Notes: generated from the sequence alone by a model not told the origin. Shown: positions 22,034-35,035, numbered from the stretch's first letter. The stretch is DNA of 64,000 bases from Notamacropus eugenii (GCF_028372415.1 NC_092878.1:2631501-2695500); one strand, 5' to 3'. Numbers and translations are program-made.

Positions 22034-24010
22034 CCAGGACAACAATATGACAAAGACAAGCAACACTGAACTCTGATTAGTGTAATGACTCAACTAAAAT
22101 TCTAGATGGCTAATGTTGAAATAAACTACCCATTTCTTGATAGATGAAGGACTTAGATCCCAGAGTAAGACATATATGTATATTTTTGGACATGACCAGT
22201 GTGGAAATTTGTTTTGCTTGACTGTATGTTTGCAGTGAGGATTTTGTTTTCCTTTCATTCTCCTATGGGGTGTGTGGGTGTGGGTGTGGTGTGGGGAAGG
22301 GTTGCTATCAGAAGGAGAGAGGGTTTTTGTTGATTGAAAAATATAATTAAAAAATTATTTGGTTCTATCCTCACAATTGTTATATCCAACAAACTATCTT
22401 GTAAGATCCGCAGGGATCTTTTTTCCCCAGGGCTGTGGGTGGGACAAATTATCTCATGTTTAACTGTGGAACTTGTAGCTATCCTTGGTTTATTGTGGGA
22501 TGTTTTGAGTAATCATAAGTATGTGCAGTCCTGCTATAACTTGACAAATGTGTTCACAAGAAGCACAATGCTAGGCAAAATGGTGGAATTAAAAACCCCA
22601 GAGCTGATGGGAAAAATGGGGTTAGGAATGCAAAAACTTGTCAATGACACATTTCAAAAAGGATAGTAACCCAATAAATGTAGGAACACAGTTTTATATA
22701 TATTAGATGGGTAATAAATGAATATTATAATAAATGGTGGGCCTTTGCCTGTTGCTTGCCTGTGCCCCCATTCCTGTGGGGCTAGACTGGCAAAGTCTTT
22801 CATAAGCTGAACAGGCTACGCTCTTGGCAGAAAATGTGTGTGTCTGTGGGGTGGACCAGCCTTTTTTCTACTCACAGTTCCCTACTGTACCAGAAGATTA
22901 CGTAATAAATGTGGCACTTTACCTTGATAAAAACCTGAAGATTGCCGATAGAATTTGGCATTGGTTTGATCGCAGCTTATGAGTTATTGTGAAGTGGTTC
23001 AGTTTTCTGCATTCCTGTGTAGTTTCTCCAGGAAGATGTCTGGAAGCAAACTTGAAATTCATGTTGTGCTCAAAATATTATTTCACAATATGTCAATCAT
23101 ACTGGAACCAATTCGTGTTTTTGAAACAAGTATTATAGCAGAACAGATTAAAACTTAAATCACCATCCAGTGCATTCTCTTCCAATAGCCCGAGTTAGAA
23201 GTATAGATCAGTTGCAAAACACTGAATTGGAATAGGACAGCAAAGTAAGTAATGGGACGTCAGTCTGTGGGATCCTTGTCAATCTTCCATCCTTTCCCTC
23301 CGTAATACGTTTAGGGGTAGAATCTCCCACACATTCCCACACCAGTAGGGAAGGGGATACATGCAGCATCACTCCACAAAGGAGAGTTGTGTTGTGACCA
23401 GAACATGGCTTATATTTCTATCTCCCGACAATTTTCCTTTTTCTTTTGCAGCTGCCTTGATGTATTCTTAGAGCTTCCTTGCTGTTTTAACTCCGTCCTG
23501 CACCTTTAGCCATCACCCACTGTGGCTCTACCTTCTACCATTCCTCTCTACCTGGTACTGTTGTATGGTGCTTCTCCATCAGCCTGGCACTGTCCTGTGC
23601 TGCTGCAGTTTTTACCTTAGCCATATTGCGTTGTTGTAATACCACCTCTCCCCTTAATCCCTCCTTTTGTAATTTTTGTTAGAGAAACCTACATCACACT
23701 CAGCTGACACACAAAAGGATGACCTAGGTGGTGTTTTTTTTTTTTAAGGCCTTTTCTGTCTTCTTAGTGCTGGTTCAGAATAAGGAAAATTCTTTCATCT
23801 CTTCCCCATTCTAGAGTAAAGATTGCTGGCTCTACACATTCTACAATCCCCACTGGGTCTTTTGGAGGTTAAGGATAAACAGGCCCTGCTTTTCATTTTT
23901 CACCCTTCTAAGTAGAGAGTGATCTTTGCTCTGCAATCCTGTCGTCAAGTCAGAGAGTTCCTTTTCCTCTTTCAGCTAGCTGCCTTCTTGCAACTTGCTA
24001 GGGCTTTTCC
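22033..24010. other. Intronic DNA, no recognised gene
   Basis: Contains an impure (GTGTGG)n at 22,266-22,296 and a T10 run at about 23,732. A 110-codon open frame at 22,334-22,666 shows no recognisable domain and is probably chance. 22,500-22,620 vaguely suggests an old Tigger/mariner fossil, not supported enough to call. Confidence 0.45.
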
Positions 24011-24780
24011 TTGTCATTGTAATGTTAGAGTTTTACTGTGATGTGTTTAGGAGAGTTTAATCTTGGATTCTCCCTGGAGAATCCTGTGCATTCTTTTATT
24101 TGCTTATCATCACTTTTCTTTGTTAATTCTAGAAAGTTTCCTGGAACAGTTTTTGAAATAGTGTTCAGAGTTTTGGTTAATTCGTTTGTCATCTCTTCAG
24201 TTATTGCATTTTTACCCATTCTCATGGTTTTTCATTTGAGTTTCTATGTTTTCAAAATCTTTTTAGCAATTTATTTTCCAAGCTTCTTTTTCCAATCTTG
24301 CATTGTTGGCGGTTTTATTTTCTACTTTAGTAAGTCTGCTTGGTTTTTTTAATATTAATTTTTTTGACTTTTATATTTTCTATCATAGTTATTCATTTCC
24401 CCTTTTTCAATCATTTTACTGTCTTTTAGTTCTAATTTTGGTTTTCACTACTTTTTAAAAAATTCTCTACAAGAACTTTTTTATTTGTACTTGTGTTTTT
24501 TCTTTTCTGTTTTAATTCTTTCTCAATTTATCCATTTGAGGAAATCTCTTAGGAAATACTGTGTTGCTTTTCCCCATTTGCCTTGTTTGTATTATTTTGG
24601 CCATTTTGGCTTCATTTTTTTAAAGTAGTATTAATATACTTCACCATGCTCATTTTCTATTTTGATTTCTTCTTACTGTCTTTTGTTTTTAAACATTTTC
24701 TTCCCTTTAATATTAATCTTTGTTGTTTTTGGAGGGTTTTTTGAAGGGCATGACTCATTTTGAACTTCTGATTTCACAGT
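24010..24780 (-). repeat. T-rich block, possible antisense L1 ORF1 5' region
   Basis: Long T-rich sequence. The minus strand is A/G-rich, and 24,225-24,025 reads as a charged segment (EEMTNELTKTLNTI) that could be an L1 ORF1 coiled coil. Assignment is weak. Confidence 0.3.
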
Positions 24781-25690
24781 CTTGGCCAGAAAGCCCTCTT
24801 AACAACTTAACTAAGGGAGGTTTTTATTAACTGTCAGTTTGCTTTTGATACTGGACCATTATCTGAGTTGGATATGTTTATAACAATATTATTTAAGCAA
24901 TCATGACTAATGCAGATTTTATGCCCACAGGGTGCATAGGTACTAAAGGTATACTGGATATTAAAGAGTTTACATAATTTTGATTGAATGAGATTATGAT
25001 CTTAAATTGATGAGTAGACTGGTATGTACAATCAGACCATAAACAGAATGTGTAAGACACATATATAGCAAACATACTAATAGTATATGTAATTAAGGTG
25101 ACATATTTTAATGTTTTCATAGGTCACTTGTGGAGTAGGAACTTTTAGCCAAATTTATTAGCACAGTTTTAGTTTAGTTCACATTTACTATCAGATTTTT
25201 CAAAGAAACCAGAATTAAGGATGGAAAAGAAAATGACTTTTCAGTAGAGAGACAGAACACTGAAGTTATAATCAAAATTATTATATTTCTTTAGACAGTA
25301 TGACTTAGGGACGTTTTGACATTGTTTCTGAAAATAATAAGTGTAAGGTGTAAACCTAAGTCTTTTTAGCAGTTTCAGATTAACATCAGGGTGACCTGAT
25401 TTGGGGGAAGCCATCACACATATTGAGGGATCACTGTAACATAGTGAGTTGGTTGGCGTGTCTTCAAACCCAGACACTAGCTGATTCTATGATGTTTATA
25501 GTTTTAAGGTTTTGTTTGTTGTTGAATTTCTTTGTAAAATTGGAATTTGTAGCTTCTGGCTAATTTAGACATGTTGCTTTTATAGGGTTTCTAGCTTGTG
25601 AGAAGATGCAAAGAAATAAATCTAATCCCTAGAAAGACTGACTTGTACTCACATGTGACTACTCTTTTTCTGAGGTTGTATAAATAGAAG
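24780..25690. other. No feature recognised
   Basis: AT-rich intronic DNA with no supported feature. Confidence 0.5.
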
Positions 25691-25855
25691 TTTGAGTGTG
25701 AAGGCACCAAATACAGAGTCAGAGGACCGGCTTCATTTTCTAACTCTTCCAGTCCTGGTTGACCTTGAATAAATCCTAATTGGGCCTCAGTTTCTTCGGT
25801 GGTAAAATGAGAGTGCATAGTTTTGCATGACTTCTGAAACCCTTTTTAGCTTTAA
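25690..25855 (+). repeat. MIR-like SINE, sense
   Basis: 'tacagagtcagaggaccggc', 'gaccttgaataaatcc' and 'cctcagtttcttcggtggta' give the MIR order. Confidence 0.7.
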
Positions 25856-25944
25856 ATGTATTATCTCCATGGGTATTTTTTTTTTAAAGGTTAAATTTGA
25901 AGTATTCATTTGCCATCTCATTTATTGTCTTTTGCTTGGTTTAG

Positions 25945-27060
25945 TCAGTGAAGAAACACTTATTAAATACCTACTACGTTCCAAGGACTATGCTAAGTGC
26001 TGGGGATGCAAGTATAAAAAAAGGAATCTTTGCCCTCAAGGAGTTTATAGTCTAATTCGGGAAGAGAGTACACAAAAAGAAGCCAGAAAGAGGAGAAGAC
26101 AGAGAGGAGGAGGATAGAGAAGGCACCCAACTTGGGGGTATGGTGGAAAAGTCAGATAAGTCCAAAAGTAGTACAGCCAGGTGAGAAATGAGAATTTATT
26201 TTTGTACCTTGAGAAAGACTGTCTGGTAAGACTTTGCTTTAGTCAGTGTTGGTCATAAATCCATCATATACCCATGTGGTGAAAGATGTGATCGTAGTAT
26301 ATAAAATAGCTTCAGTTCAACAACCATTTATATAGTACATATCCAACACTTTGCCTTGATTCAAACAAGGCATTTTGAATATATGAAAGAATATGCCCTG
26401 AGCTTTGTCCACATGGAGTTTATAACCAACTTATTTAAAGCCAATACTAAGGATAAATATAGGTTGCATATTTAAGGAATGGAGGTTTTAAAAAATTCAA
26501 TTTTATTTCTGAATTCTCTGCCCTCTATCTTCCCTTTCCCCATCCACTGAGAAGATAAGAAAACAAAATTCATTAAACATACGAATACTCAAGCAAAAAC
26601 CAATTCCTTCGTTGAGAAGGAGGAAAGAAAGACAATGCTTCACTCTGTTTTCTGAGGATCTTAGGTTTCATGATGAGTCCTTTGAAATTGTGGTTTGTCA
26701 TTCAATTGGTCACAGTTGTAAAGGGAAAGATTATTGTGGGGTAGAGGTGATTGAGGGAAGGCTTTCAGTGAAAAGCAGATATCTTAAAATGGACTTTGAA
26801 CTAAGAATAGGATTTAGACTCATGGCATCGTGGGGTGTAAGGATTTAATTAGAGGAGATTTTCCCTATTGGAAAGAAGTGAGAGATGATGGGGCCTATTG
26901 ATAGAAGACCTTAGTTGCCAGGTTGAGTTTGGACTTAGTTTATATGACAAAAGGAGTGTTAGTGCAGTCCTAAGTACTATAGTAATATGAAAAAAGGTTT
27001 ATTTTAGAAATTATTTTGGAAGCTATGTTCAAGATGGAATTGAGGGGGCATGCAAATGGA
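25945..27060 (-). repeat. L2 3' region, antisense, interrupted
   Basis: 25,960-26,060 is a good antisense L2 terminus ('gctaagtgctggggatgc', 'ccctcaaggagtttatag'). Similar L2-like text resumes at about 26,640-27,060 after an unrelated A/C-rich insert near 26,480-26,640. Confidence 0.55.
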
Positions 27061-27568
27061 TTTCACAGAGACCATATTGACTTCAAATGTGAAATTTTCT
27101 GGAGGCATATTAATGTCTTCACTAACCATGCTGGACTATAGCTAAAGAAGGTAGTAATCAAGCATTTAAAAAAAATGTTTGCTATGTGCTAAGTAATTGT
27201 AATTACATTGTGCTAAGTAATACTGTATTTTATAGATAATCCTACAATTTGGGATTGGGATAGTTTTGAGAATTCATCCAGTATAGTGGTTAACAGCTTT
27301 TAAATACATACATGTTACTCTTCTAACTAAAGTAAATGAATACTTGTGCCTCTATGTTGACTTTTCTCTCAAGCTACAAGGGGCTCAGCTTAAAAAATCT
27401 AGATTAGTTCACATGCTGTTCCTTTCCCCCATGATGCAGTTTCTGTGTCACTCACTGAAGCACAGAGCCCTGTCTAGGTTGCTGCCTACAGACTTCTTCT
27501 TCTTAATCACTGCCGTTTGACATTCCCACCCTCTGCTTTCCCACATGGCTTATTACTGTCATGTTCTC
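27060..27568. other. No feature recognised
   Basis: Intronic DNA with a short local duplication ('gctaagtaattgtaattacattgtgctaagtaa', a 9-base unit repeated, near 27,187-27,222). Nothing else supported. Confidence 0.5.
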
Positions 27569-27795
27569 TAGGCAGTTAGGTGGCACAGTGGATAGAATGT
27601 TGGATATGGAGTCAGGAAGATCTGAATTCAAATTCAGCCTCAGATGCTTACTAGCTGTGTGACCATAGGCAGATTCACTTCAGTCTCTTCATCTATAAAA
27701 TGGGGTGAATCACAGCTCCTACTGGATCAAATGAAATATTTGTAAAGCACTTAGCACAGTGCCTGCCCCATAGTAGGCACTTTAAAATGCTTTTT
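27568..27795 (+). repeat. Marsupial tRNA-type SINE, sense
   Basis: A well-preserved copy: 'aggcagttaggtggcacagtgg', split by few changes, 'agtcaggaagatctgaattc', 'ttactagctgtgtgacc', 'catctataaaatgggg', then 'tagcacagtgcctgccccat'. Confidence 0.92.
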
Positions 27796-28439
27796 CCCTC
27801 TCCCCTCGAGCTTTCTCCTATTCCATGCCTTTGTACTTTTGCTTTCTTTTATCCCATAGTTCTTACTTTTGTATCTTGGTTTTCCCAAATGACGGTATCT
27901 TCCAAAAAGACAGTTTGTGGTGCTTTTTTAAAATACTAGGGCACATTGTAGATTGTAAGTTTTAGGGTAACAAAGAAGGCCATGTTATGCTATGGGGGGC
28001 AGTAATGTAGCAATTGCTTCTAGTAGCCCTGAGGAAGTTGTTAGCATCTCTTTCACCTTGAGACTAGGGCATCTCAACAGATACAGACAGGATTTCTTGT
28101 CTCCTGTTCTAGGCCGGCCTATTATATTACACTTGTAGTACTGTTATCCATGAAGGAGGAGGACAGAGGACCAGATGTGACCCTTTTTAACAAAAATTAT
28201 TGTGACTGTTGGGTATCTAGTATTATTGAGTGGGTTCCATGTATGTCTTTGTATTCTCTTATATCTTGTTGTCCCTGGAGAAGTCTTGTTTGCTGAACTC
28301 TGCAAGGTCTTGGGCACAGAATTCTAAAGAGTTTGGCAATGATGAATTGTTCCACAAAGTCATTCATTGTCAGCTATATTACTGAAAATATGCTCTGATT
28401 CATTTCCTATTGTCTTGAGCATTCCTGTCAGAGGTCACA

Positions 28440-29010
28440 GGTCTTTGATACAAGGGGTTTTTGGAAACTCGTTAGTTGGTCTTTCTGCTTTAGAGTATTA
28501 ACTTTTATCTGATGATATATGGTGAGGGTATTAGAAGGAAACAAGCAGCCTTTTGCAAGTGATATCACGCAGTTGACCACAACTTTACTGAAACATATTT
28601 GATTGAAAGATGTAGAAAATACAAGGTCCCATTGTGCTCAATGTTTGTTGGCTCCAAAAACATTTTATTTGATAGAACAAAGCCTTCCCTCCCTTGCTCC
28701 AAGGCTTTTCTTTAAGAAATGTTTTGAGATTACTTGAAAGATACAGTAGAAATAGTCTTTCTTGGCAACCTTTGATTATTAATATCAAATGAGACATAAA
28801 ATAGGGAGATGTATGTCTGCTACTATCATGGAGCAGAGGGGAATTCTGAACTTTGGTGAGATCCTAACATTGTAGATCTCCCTAAATGAGATCTACTGTT
28901 GCTTAAATGAGTTCAGCCAAACACTATCCTGGGAAAAAACCAAGGGTATGAAGAGTTCTTTTTGTCTAAATAAATGATTTAGAATTGGACGGATAAGAAG
29001 TAGAGCTTCC
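28440..29010 (+). mobile_element. RTE-clade reverse transcriptase fossil, sense
   Basis: 'agatgtagaaaatacaaggtcc' corresponds to CREYKxP, 'atgtttgttggctccaaaaa' to the mutated FVDxxKAF, 'gatagaacaaagccttccc' follows, and 28,775-28,810 ('attaatatcaaatgagacat') aligns with IxIKRGVKQGD. Stops and frameshifts abound. Confidence 0.5.
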
Positions 29011-29077
29011 CATTGATGTATGTGTTTCAGATATGTACTGACCGTTAACGGTATGCTGGCTCAGAAATGAATTAGAG

Positions 29078-29469
29078 CAGCCCTGCACAACTTGGCAGTC
29101 GGGACCAAAATTAAAATGTTCTAAACTCACTCTGCAAGTAAAGGTATAATTAATGATAACTATTTTGCAAATAAACTATATTTTAAAAAGGGAAATTTCA
29201 ATTAATATCAATTACATTTATTAAGATTTTTTATCTATCATGAAATTCCTCCTCAGGTTAGAGACAAACTGACAATGGTTGGTTGCCTTGGGTCATGTGA
29301 CAGACAGGAAGGCGAGAGCAGTGGCAAGCCACCCACCAAATACATGATGGATACCACAGTGACCAGTAGAGGATGAGTTAAGTGGGGTGCACTCCTTACA
29401 TCTTTTCTTTCTTTTACATCTGCTACAGTTTTTACTGGCAGCCCATGGGCTCTTTGTTGTGCAGGCCTG
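29078..29469. mobile_element. Non-autonomous hAT element with 8-bp target duplication
   Basis: Terminal inverted repeats CAGCCCTGCACAAC (29,078-29,091) and, reversed, CAGGCCTGCACAAC (29,456-29,469) match at 13 of 14 positions. The flanking 8-mers are aattagag (29,070-29,077) and atttagag (29,470-29,477), 7 of 8 identical, the duplication length of hAT transposons. The 392-base interior has no transposase. Orientation is arbitrary. Confidence 0.8.
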
Positions 29470-29479
29470 ATTTAGAGGA

Positions 29480-30270
29480 AGAGAGCAGTCTGGATTGTCC
29501 TGGGCAAGTTGTTTTAAATTCTTTTAATGACAACCCCCAAGTGTCTTCATGTAACACCAATATTCTTCCAGTATGTATGGCCACAAATCATGGAACTCTA
29601 TAGATTTTGAGGAATCACCTAGAAGGTAGTAGAAGGGTGTATGATGTACAGGAGCAAGGTGCAGTATGTTATGAAGAAGGAATTATACAAGAGAATCTTT
29701 ATAAAGTTATATATCAAAGAAATGTATAACTAAAAAAAAAAGAAAAAGAAGAGGAAGAAGATGGGTTGGTTCCACAGAGAGAATGAAGGATGACAACTCA
29801 AGTATTCTTGGTATCCTTTTGTCAAGAAGAAAGCCCCTTTCATCTTAGAGGGGACCCCCTGGGGAGAACTTTGTGAAGAAATGTTCACAGATTGAAGATG
29901 TGAATGGATTGTCATTTATGTCACTGGGAAGAATGCTCACTTCGTTGAGCTCACAGATTCAGTCAGGCTTTAATTTTACAAATTAAATAAACTAACAAAA
30001 ATGTGTAAACCTAGCACAGATAAAGTTACACAATATTTTCTGGTGTCAGTGTTAAAAAGTCTACATAACTGTACATATATCTCATGATCTTCAAAAAGGT
30101 ATATTGTAAAACTACTGTAAAAACGCCTCTTTTCTTCGAAAGTTGCTGATCTCTCATGTATCAACACCTTTAAAATTCAGATTGGTTTTTGTGTAAGTCA
30201 CTCCCGTTGGCAGTGTCCCTGAATGTTCTATATTCCAACACCCTGATTTGAGTTCCAGTTTGGCAGATGA
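29480..30270. other. No gene; purine-rich tract
   Basis: 29,731-29,760 is an A/G-only run. The rest is AT-rich with nothing recognised. Confidence 0.5.
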
Positions 30271-30635
30271 ACGTGCAAGCATTTATTAAGTTCCTACTAT
30301 GTGTCAGGCACTATAGTTTAAACTCTAGGAATACAAAGAAAGGAATGCTCTTCAGAAGCTTACAATCTAATGATGGAGACAACGTGCAAATAACTGTATG
30401 CTAACAAAATGTACAACAGATTACTTAGAGATGATCACAGAAGGAAGGCATGAACATTAATGAGGATTGGAAAAGGCTTCTTATAGAAGGTGGGATTTTA
30501 GCTGAGACTTCAGGGAAATCATAAAGCAGAGATGAAGAGGAAGAAAATTCCAAGCATGTGGGACAGCCAATGGAAATGGTGAGACAGAAGATTGGAGTTT
30601 CATATGGAAGGAAGAAGATCAGTATCACTGGATGG

Positions 30636-30691
<56 letters not shown>

Positions 30692-33150
30692 TAAGGTACT
30701 GGAAAAACAGAAAAGTAGAAAGGGGACCGGTTATGAAGGGCTTTAAAAGCCAAACAGGATTTTATTGAATAGGGTAGTGACATGGTCAGATCTTTACTTT
30801 AGGAAGATTAATTTGACGACTGAATGGAGAATGGATTGGAGTGGAAGGATGAGGCAGGATGATCTATCAGAACACTTTTACAATAACCCTAGCATGAGAT
30901 AGTGTGGGCCTGCACAGTGACAGAGAAGAAAAGGAGATGTTCCTAAGGTAGAAGGGCAACTGATTTGGATATGGAGGAGGAGAGACAGTGAGGAGTGAAG
31001 AATGACACATAGATTACAGCCCTGAGCGACTGGAAGGATGATAATGCTCTTGACAGTAGTAGAAGAGTCAAAAAGTCAAGAAGAGGGGAAGGCTTGGGGG
31101 GTAAACATAATGAACTCAGCTTTGGATATGTTGATTTCAGGATGTTTATGAGATGTCCAGTTTGAGATGGCTAATAGTTAGAGGCGTGAGACTGGAGGCC
31201 AGGATAGACGTTAGGACTGCTAAGATCAGAGAATCATCTTCAAAGATGTAATGATTGAATCCATGGGAACTGATGAGAACAACATTTGAAATAATATGAA
31301 GACAGAAGAAAATAGGGTCCAGCACAGAACCCTAGGGACATCCATGGATAGTGGATGTGACTTGCATGAATACCCAGCAAAGGAAACTGAGAAGGAGCAA
31401 TCAGACAGGTAGGAGAACTGGGAGAGAGTATAGTGTTAAGAAAACCTAAAGAGAAAAGAGTCTCAAGGAGAAGAGGATGATTGACACTGGCAAAGGCTAT
31501 AAAGAAGTCAAGAAGGATGAGAATTAAGAAAAAGCCATTCAATTTGGCAATAGTAACTTTAGGGAGAGCTGTTTCAGCTGAATAATGAGCTAGACTGCAG
31601 AGTTTAGAAGAGAGTGAGAGGACATGAAGTAGAGGCACTTAATATAGGTGGTCTTCTCAAGTTTAGCTACATAAGGGAGGAGATAGAGGATTATAGCTAT
31701 CAGGGATGCTTAGATCAAGTAAGGGTTTTTTGGAGGTGTTTTTTTTTTTTTTGAGAAAATTTGAGACATAGATGTGTTTGTAGGCAGTAGCAAGCCAGTA
31801 GATAGGGAGAATTTGAGGATGAGAGAGAGTAGAAATGACAGAAAATCAGTCTGTTAGAGAAGGTGGGAACAGATGTGATCAAGGGTACATGTAGAAGGGT
31901 TTGCTTTGGCAAGGGGAAGGGCCACCTCTTCAGGGCTGAGGGAAGGCCTATGAGTGGGGTAGAAATAAGAGGAGGGGAGAAAAGGTTTATTTTTTTCCCC
32001 GTGAAATATGAAGCAAGGTTATTAGTTGAGAGGGTGGGGATGGGGAAGTCATGGTAGGTTTGAAGAGGCATGAAAAGGTTTGGAAGAGTTGCTGCGGTGA
32101 ATGGTACAGAGAGTCAGGGAAGTGTGTGAAAGGATTGTCTTGCTACAGTGAGGCCCCAGTTGAGACTGCATAACACATTTGGAGGGAACCCAGTGAGCAG
32201 GGTTTTGTGATTTTTCTCCAGCTTTGCTGAGCAGGACGTGAGTAGGAGAGAAAGCAGTGGATGGTGGGAACAATGCTAGGCTGACGTTTGGCTGATGGGT
32301 TATTCAAGAGAAGAAGACAGTGTGGAAGTGAAGTGGTTCTTTGAAGGTTCAGGATGGGGAAGGGAAGAGAAGGTAGTCAGCGTAGGAGCGACCGACTGAG
32401 AAAGTCATCGGAGGTTGTGCTCAGAATGTACAGGGCCGAGCAGTTTGTTCATGAATTACAGAATTTCAGAATTCACCAACCTTGAAGTAGAACACTTGTA
32501 GGTGATGACAGAATCGAAGCTCTGACCGTCTCTGTGTGTGACTGAGGTAGCATGGAAATAATTAAGTTGAGGAAATGTGAAGTTACTTGAGGAGTTTATC
32601 AGTGTGTTCATTGGAATGCCCCTAAAGACTGTCAACCAGGCATTGAACTTTTTGAAGGAAGGAGAGTGCCCTGGAGTTTAGTCAGTGACAGCTACCATTA
32701 TCTTGATGGGGTCATAAATGTGCAGTAGGAGGAGACACTGCCAAATGATGGTGGTAGAGGGAGAGCTTGGAAGTAGTAGTGGGGAGCAAGGAGTATTTAA
32801 ACTCCCCACTTCAACCTGAGTTAGGGTATAAATGAAACTGCAACCAAATGCTGTAGAAGTGGTAACCAGGACTATGTCACCAAAAGGAAATCAGGTCTCT
32901 TCTAGTATAAAAGATGGAAAGGATGAAAAAGGTTTACAGATTTGTTACTTATGGAACAGATATTCTAAAAGCACAGTGGGAAGTGGTGAGCTTTAGAATG
33001 GGATGTTGGTGGGATTGAGGCAGATAGGAATGAGAGAGCCTTTAGTGGGGGAAGGAGAACAAGATTTGAACTATCACAGCCAGGAGTTCAGAATCACTGG
33101 GATGGGGAGGAGATGGCAGGTTTACAAGCACTTTTGATAATCCTGGACCA
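30270..33150 (-). mobile_element. Long L2 LINE fossil, antisense
   Basis: The 3' end is at about 30,275 ('gcatttattaagttcctact', 'gtcaggcactatag'). Reading the minus strand upward, 31,638-31,240 contains SAETALPKVTIAKLNGFF, then VNHPLLLETLFSLGF and MSLGFCAGPYFLL, the RT-domain motifs of L2 (HSTETALLKV, VDHxLLLETL, GxVLGPLLF in intact elements). YADD and other catalytic residues are lost or out of frame. The 5' end beyond about 32,330 is vague. Confidence 0.75.
30638..30689 (+). repeat. (TG)n microsatellite
   Basis: About 25 uninterrupted TG dinucleotides inside the antisense L2 fossil. Confidence 0.98.
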
Positions 33151-33299
33151 TACTGAACTTCCTAGTCTTACAGAATTGTGCCATGTTCATAGCTTTCCAC
33201 TTTGTCAGAGGAAGCCCCAGAACTGACCAGAAATTTTCTTGGTCCATTGAAACTGATGATGTGAGTAGATAACCTCAGGGATTTCTGACCTGATATCAA

Positions 33300-33420
33300 C
33301 TAGAAGTCATTTATCATGGAGTTTAGAAATAGAAAGGACCTTAGATGTATTTAGCCTGACTCCCTCATTTTAGAGATGAAGAAACTGAGGACAAATAGAT
33401 AATGTGAGAAGTTGTATATG
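33300..33420 (-). repeat. MIR-like fragment, antisense
   Basis: 'agaaaggaccttagatgtat' and 'ccctcattttagagatgaagaaactgagg', read as short matches, are the antisense MIR core. Confidence 0.65.
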
Positions 33421-33840
33421 AAAATAAAGTCTCCAAAGACAGCAAAATACTGAAGCATAAAACCATAAAGTCTCATTTAATTCAGTTTTTGCTTTTTTTG
33501 CAGATTTTTACAAAGTGATCAGAACTGCTTACAAATGTCAGTTTCCTAAAATAGTTTATCAGAGCCTTCTGAAATTTTGTCCTGAAAATCAAGAAGTCAC
33601 ATTTTTAAAGTTCATCAGCTAACAAAATAGCACAGTACCTGGTATGTATTGTGATTGGTTAGTAGAAGCTTGTGATTGATTGTTAATATCTTAAAGCGTT
33701 AACAGCTTGACTAGGAATTTACTGTCAACTTAAGTGTGTTTTCTTCATCTGTGTTAGGAGAGTGATCATAAATACATTCCATCACTTGAGTATACATTGT
33801 ACAGTGTCAAGAAATGGGAATGGCATTTGGGAAGAGTGTA
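33420..33840. other. No feature recognised
   Basis: AT-rich intronic DNA without supported features. Confidence 0.5.
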
Positions 33841-34310
33841 TCTAAAAAGAAGCCTGTGCTGAGAATGATGGAGTTTTAGAGGAAGTTGGGGGTCAGATTT
33901 CCAGGATATCTCTAAGAGAGGAAGATTATAAAAGAGTAGAGAAGATCACAATTATTATTAAAAAACGTAATTGAGAAGACCAGCAACCATTGAACCATAT
34001 ACCTAATTCTCATCTGGGTTATACATGATAAAAACATGAGAAGGAAAAAGAATGTTACTTACTAATTTCTGTAGGCAATCACTTCTTCATATTCATAGTT
34101 TATAGTTGACTGAGATATAGAGAAAGTAAAATCTTTTCTTGCATGGTGTTTAAAAAACAAGATTTGATTTGGCAGAACAAAGTCAAGCCTTCATGATTCT
34201 CTTCTAACAAGGGGGCTGCCATATCTTTGTTAAGACCTTAAAGTAACCTGTGACAGAAATAAATGCATTGAAATAGATTACAGAAGAATATGAATACTGA
34301 ATGAAGGAGA
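33840..34310 (+). mobile_element. RTE-clade reverse transcriptase fossil, sense
   Basis: Weak but ordered matches to the RTE RT: a CREY-like 'agatatagagaaagtaaaatc', a degraded FVDxxKAF ('atggtgtttaaaaaacaaga'), 'tggcagaacaaagtcaag', then 'aagggggctgccatatc'. It resembles the copy at 28,440-28,760 in the same order. Confidence 0.45.
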
Positions 34311-34317
34311 CAAGGGT

Positions 34318-34725
34318 AGGGTAGTAGAAAGAACCTTAGCCTTCCTGTCATTGTTGACCATGGATGGGGAGCCTTCTCCCTCAAGGCCACATGTGGCCTT
34401 CTAGGTCGGGAGTGCAGCCTTTTGACTGAGTCGGAGTTTTACAGAACAAATCTTTTTATTAAGGGGATTTGTTCTGTGAAGTTTGGATTCAGTCAGAGGA
34501 CTGTACTTGAAGACCTACAGGATCATATGTGGCCCCCAGGACACAGGTTCCCCACCCCTGGGGAATGATCTAATAAGATCATTAGATTAGAGCCCTGAGA
34601 CTGGAATTTATTTTGTAACCAGGGGCAACTTACTTAACCTGTCTGAGCCTCCATTTCCTTTTTTTTTGTAAAATGGGAATAATACCACTTGTACTACTTA
34701 CCTCAAAGCATCATATTAAATGGGA
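34318..34725 (+). repeat. MIR-like SINE split by a hAT-type palindrome
   Basis: 34,318-34,357 ('gtagtagaaagaaccttagc') and 34,580-34,725 ('agagccctgagactgg', 'gcaacttacttaacctgtc', 'gtaaaatgggaataatacc') are the two halves of one MIR-like copy. Confidence 0.65.
34359..34560. mobile_element. Palindromic non-autonomous hAT-like element
   Basis: The 202 bases fold back on themselves: 'ggccacatgtggcc' near the left end versus 'atcatatgtggccc' near the right, and at the centre 'acagaacaaatc' / 'gatttgttctgt'. The ends are 'catggatggggagcc' and, reversed, 'caggggtggggaacc'. No clear 8-bp target duplication was found. Confidence 0.7.
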
Positions 34726-35035
34726 GTTTTTATTTTATTTTGAGGGCCCTGGGGAACTACTAGAAGGTTTTTGAGTAGGGGCATTCATAGATTATTTTTG
34801 TGAATCAGTAAGATTCATAAAAGATGAATTGACTAGAGAAAGGAGAATTGGGAGAAACTGTTGGGGTAGTCTAGATGAGAAGTAATGAGAGCCTAATGTG
34901 GCAGTGTGAGTAGAAAGATGACAGATGTTTTGAACGTAGATCAAGAGGATATGGCCAGTGTCAGAGCCAAGGCAGAGGGGAAAGTTGAAGATGACAGATT
35001 TCCAGTGAGGGAGACTGGGAAAATGGTGGGATTGA

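Noticed and set aside
22334..22666. 110-codon open frame
   Set aside because: No domain or known homologue recognised, AT-rich intron context, no transcription signals; chance is likely.
31240..32071. Two minus-strand open frames of 118 and 132 codons
   Set aside because: Both fall inside the antisense L2 fossil; the longer contains degraded L2 reverse-transcriptase words.
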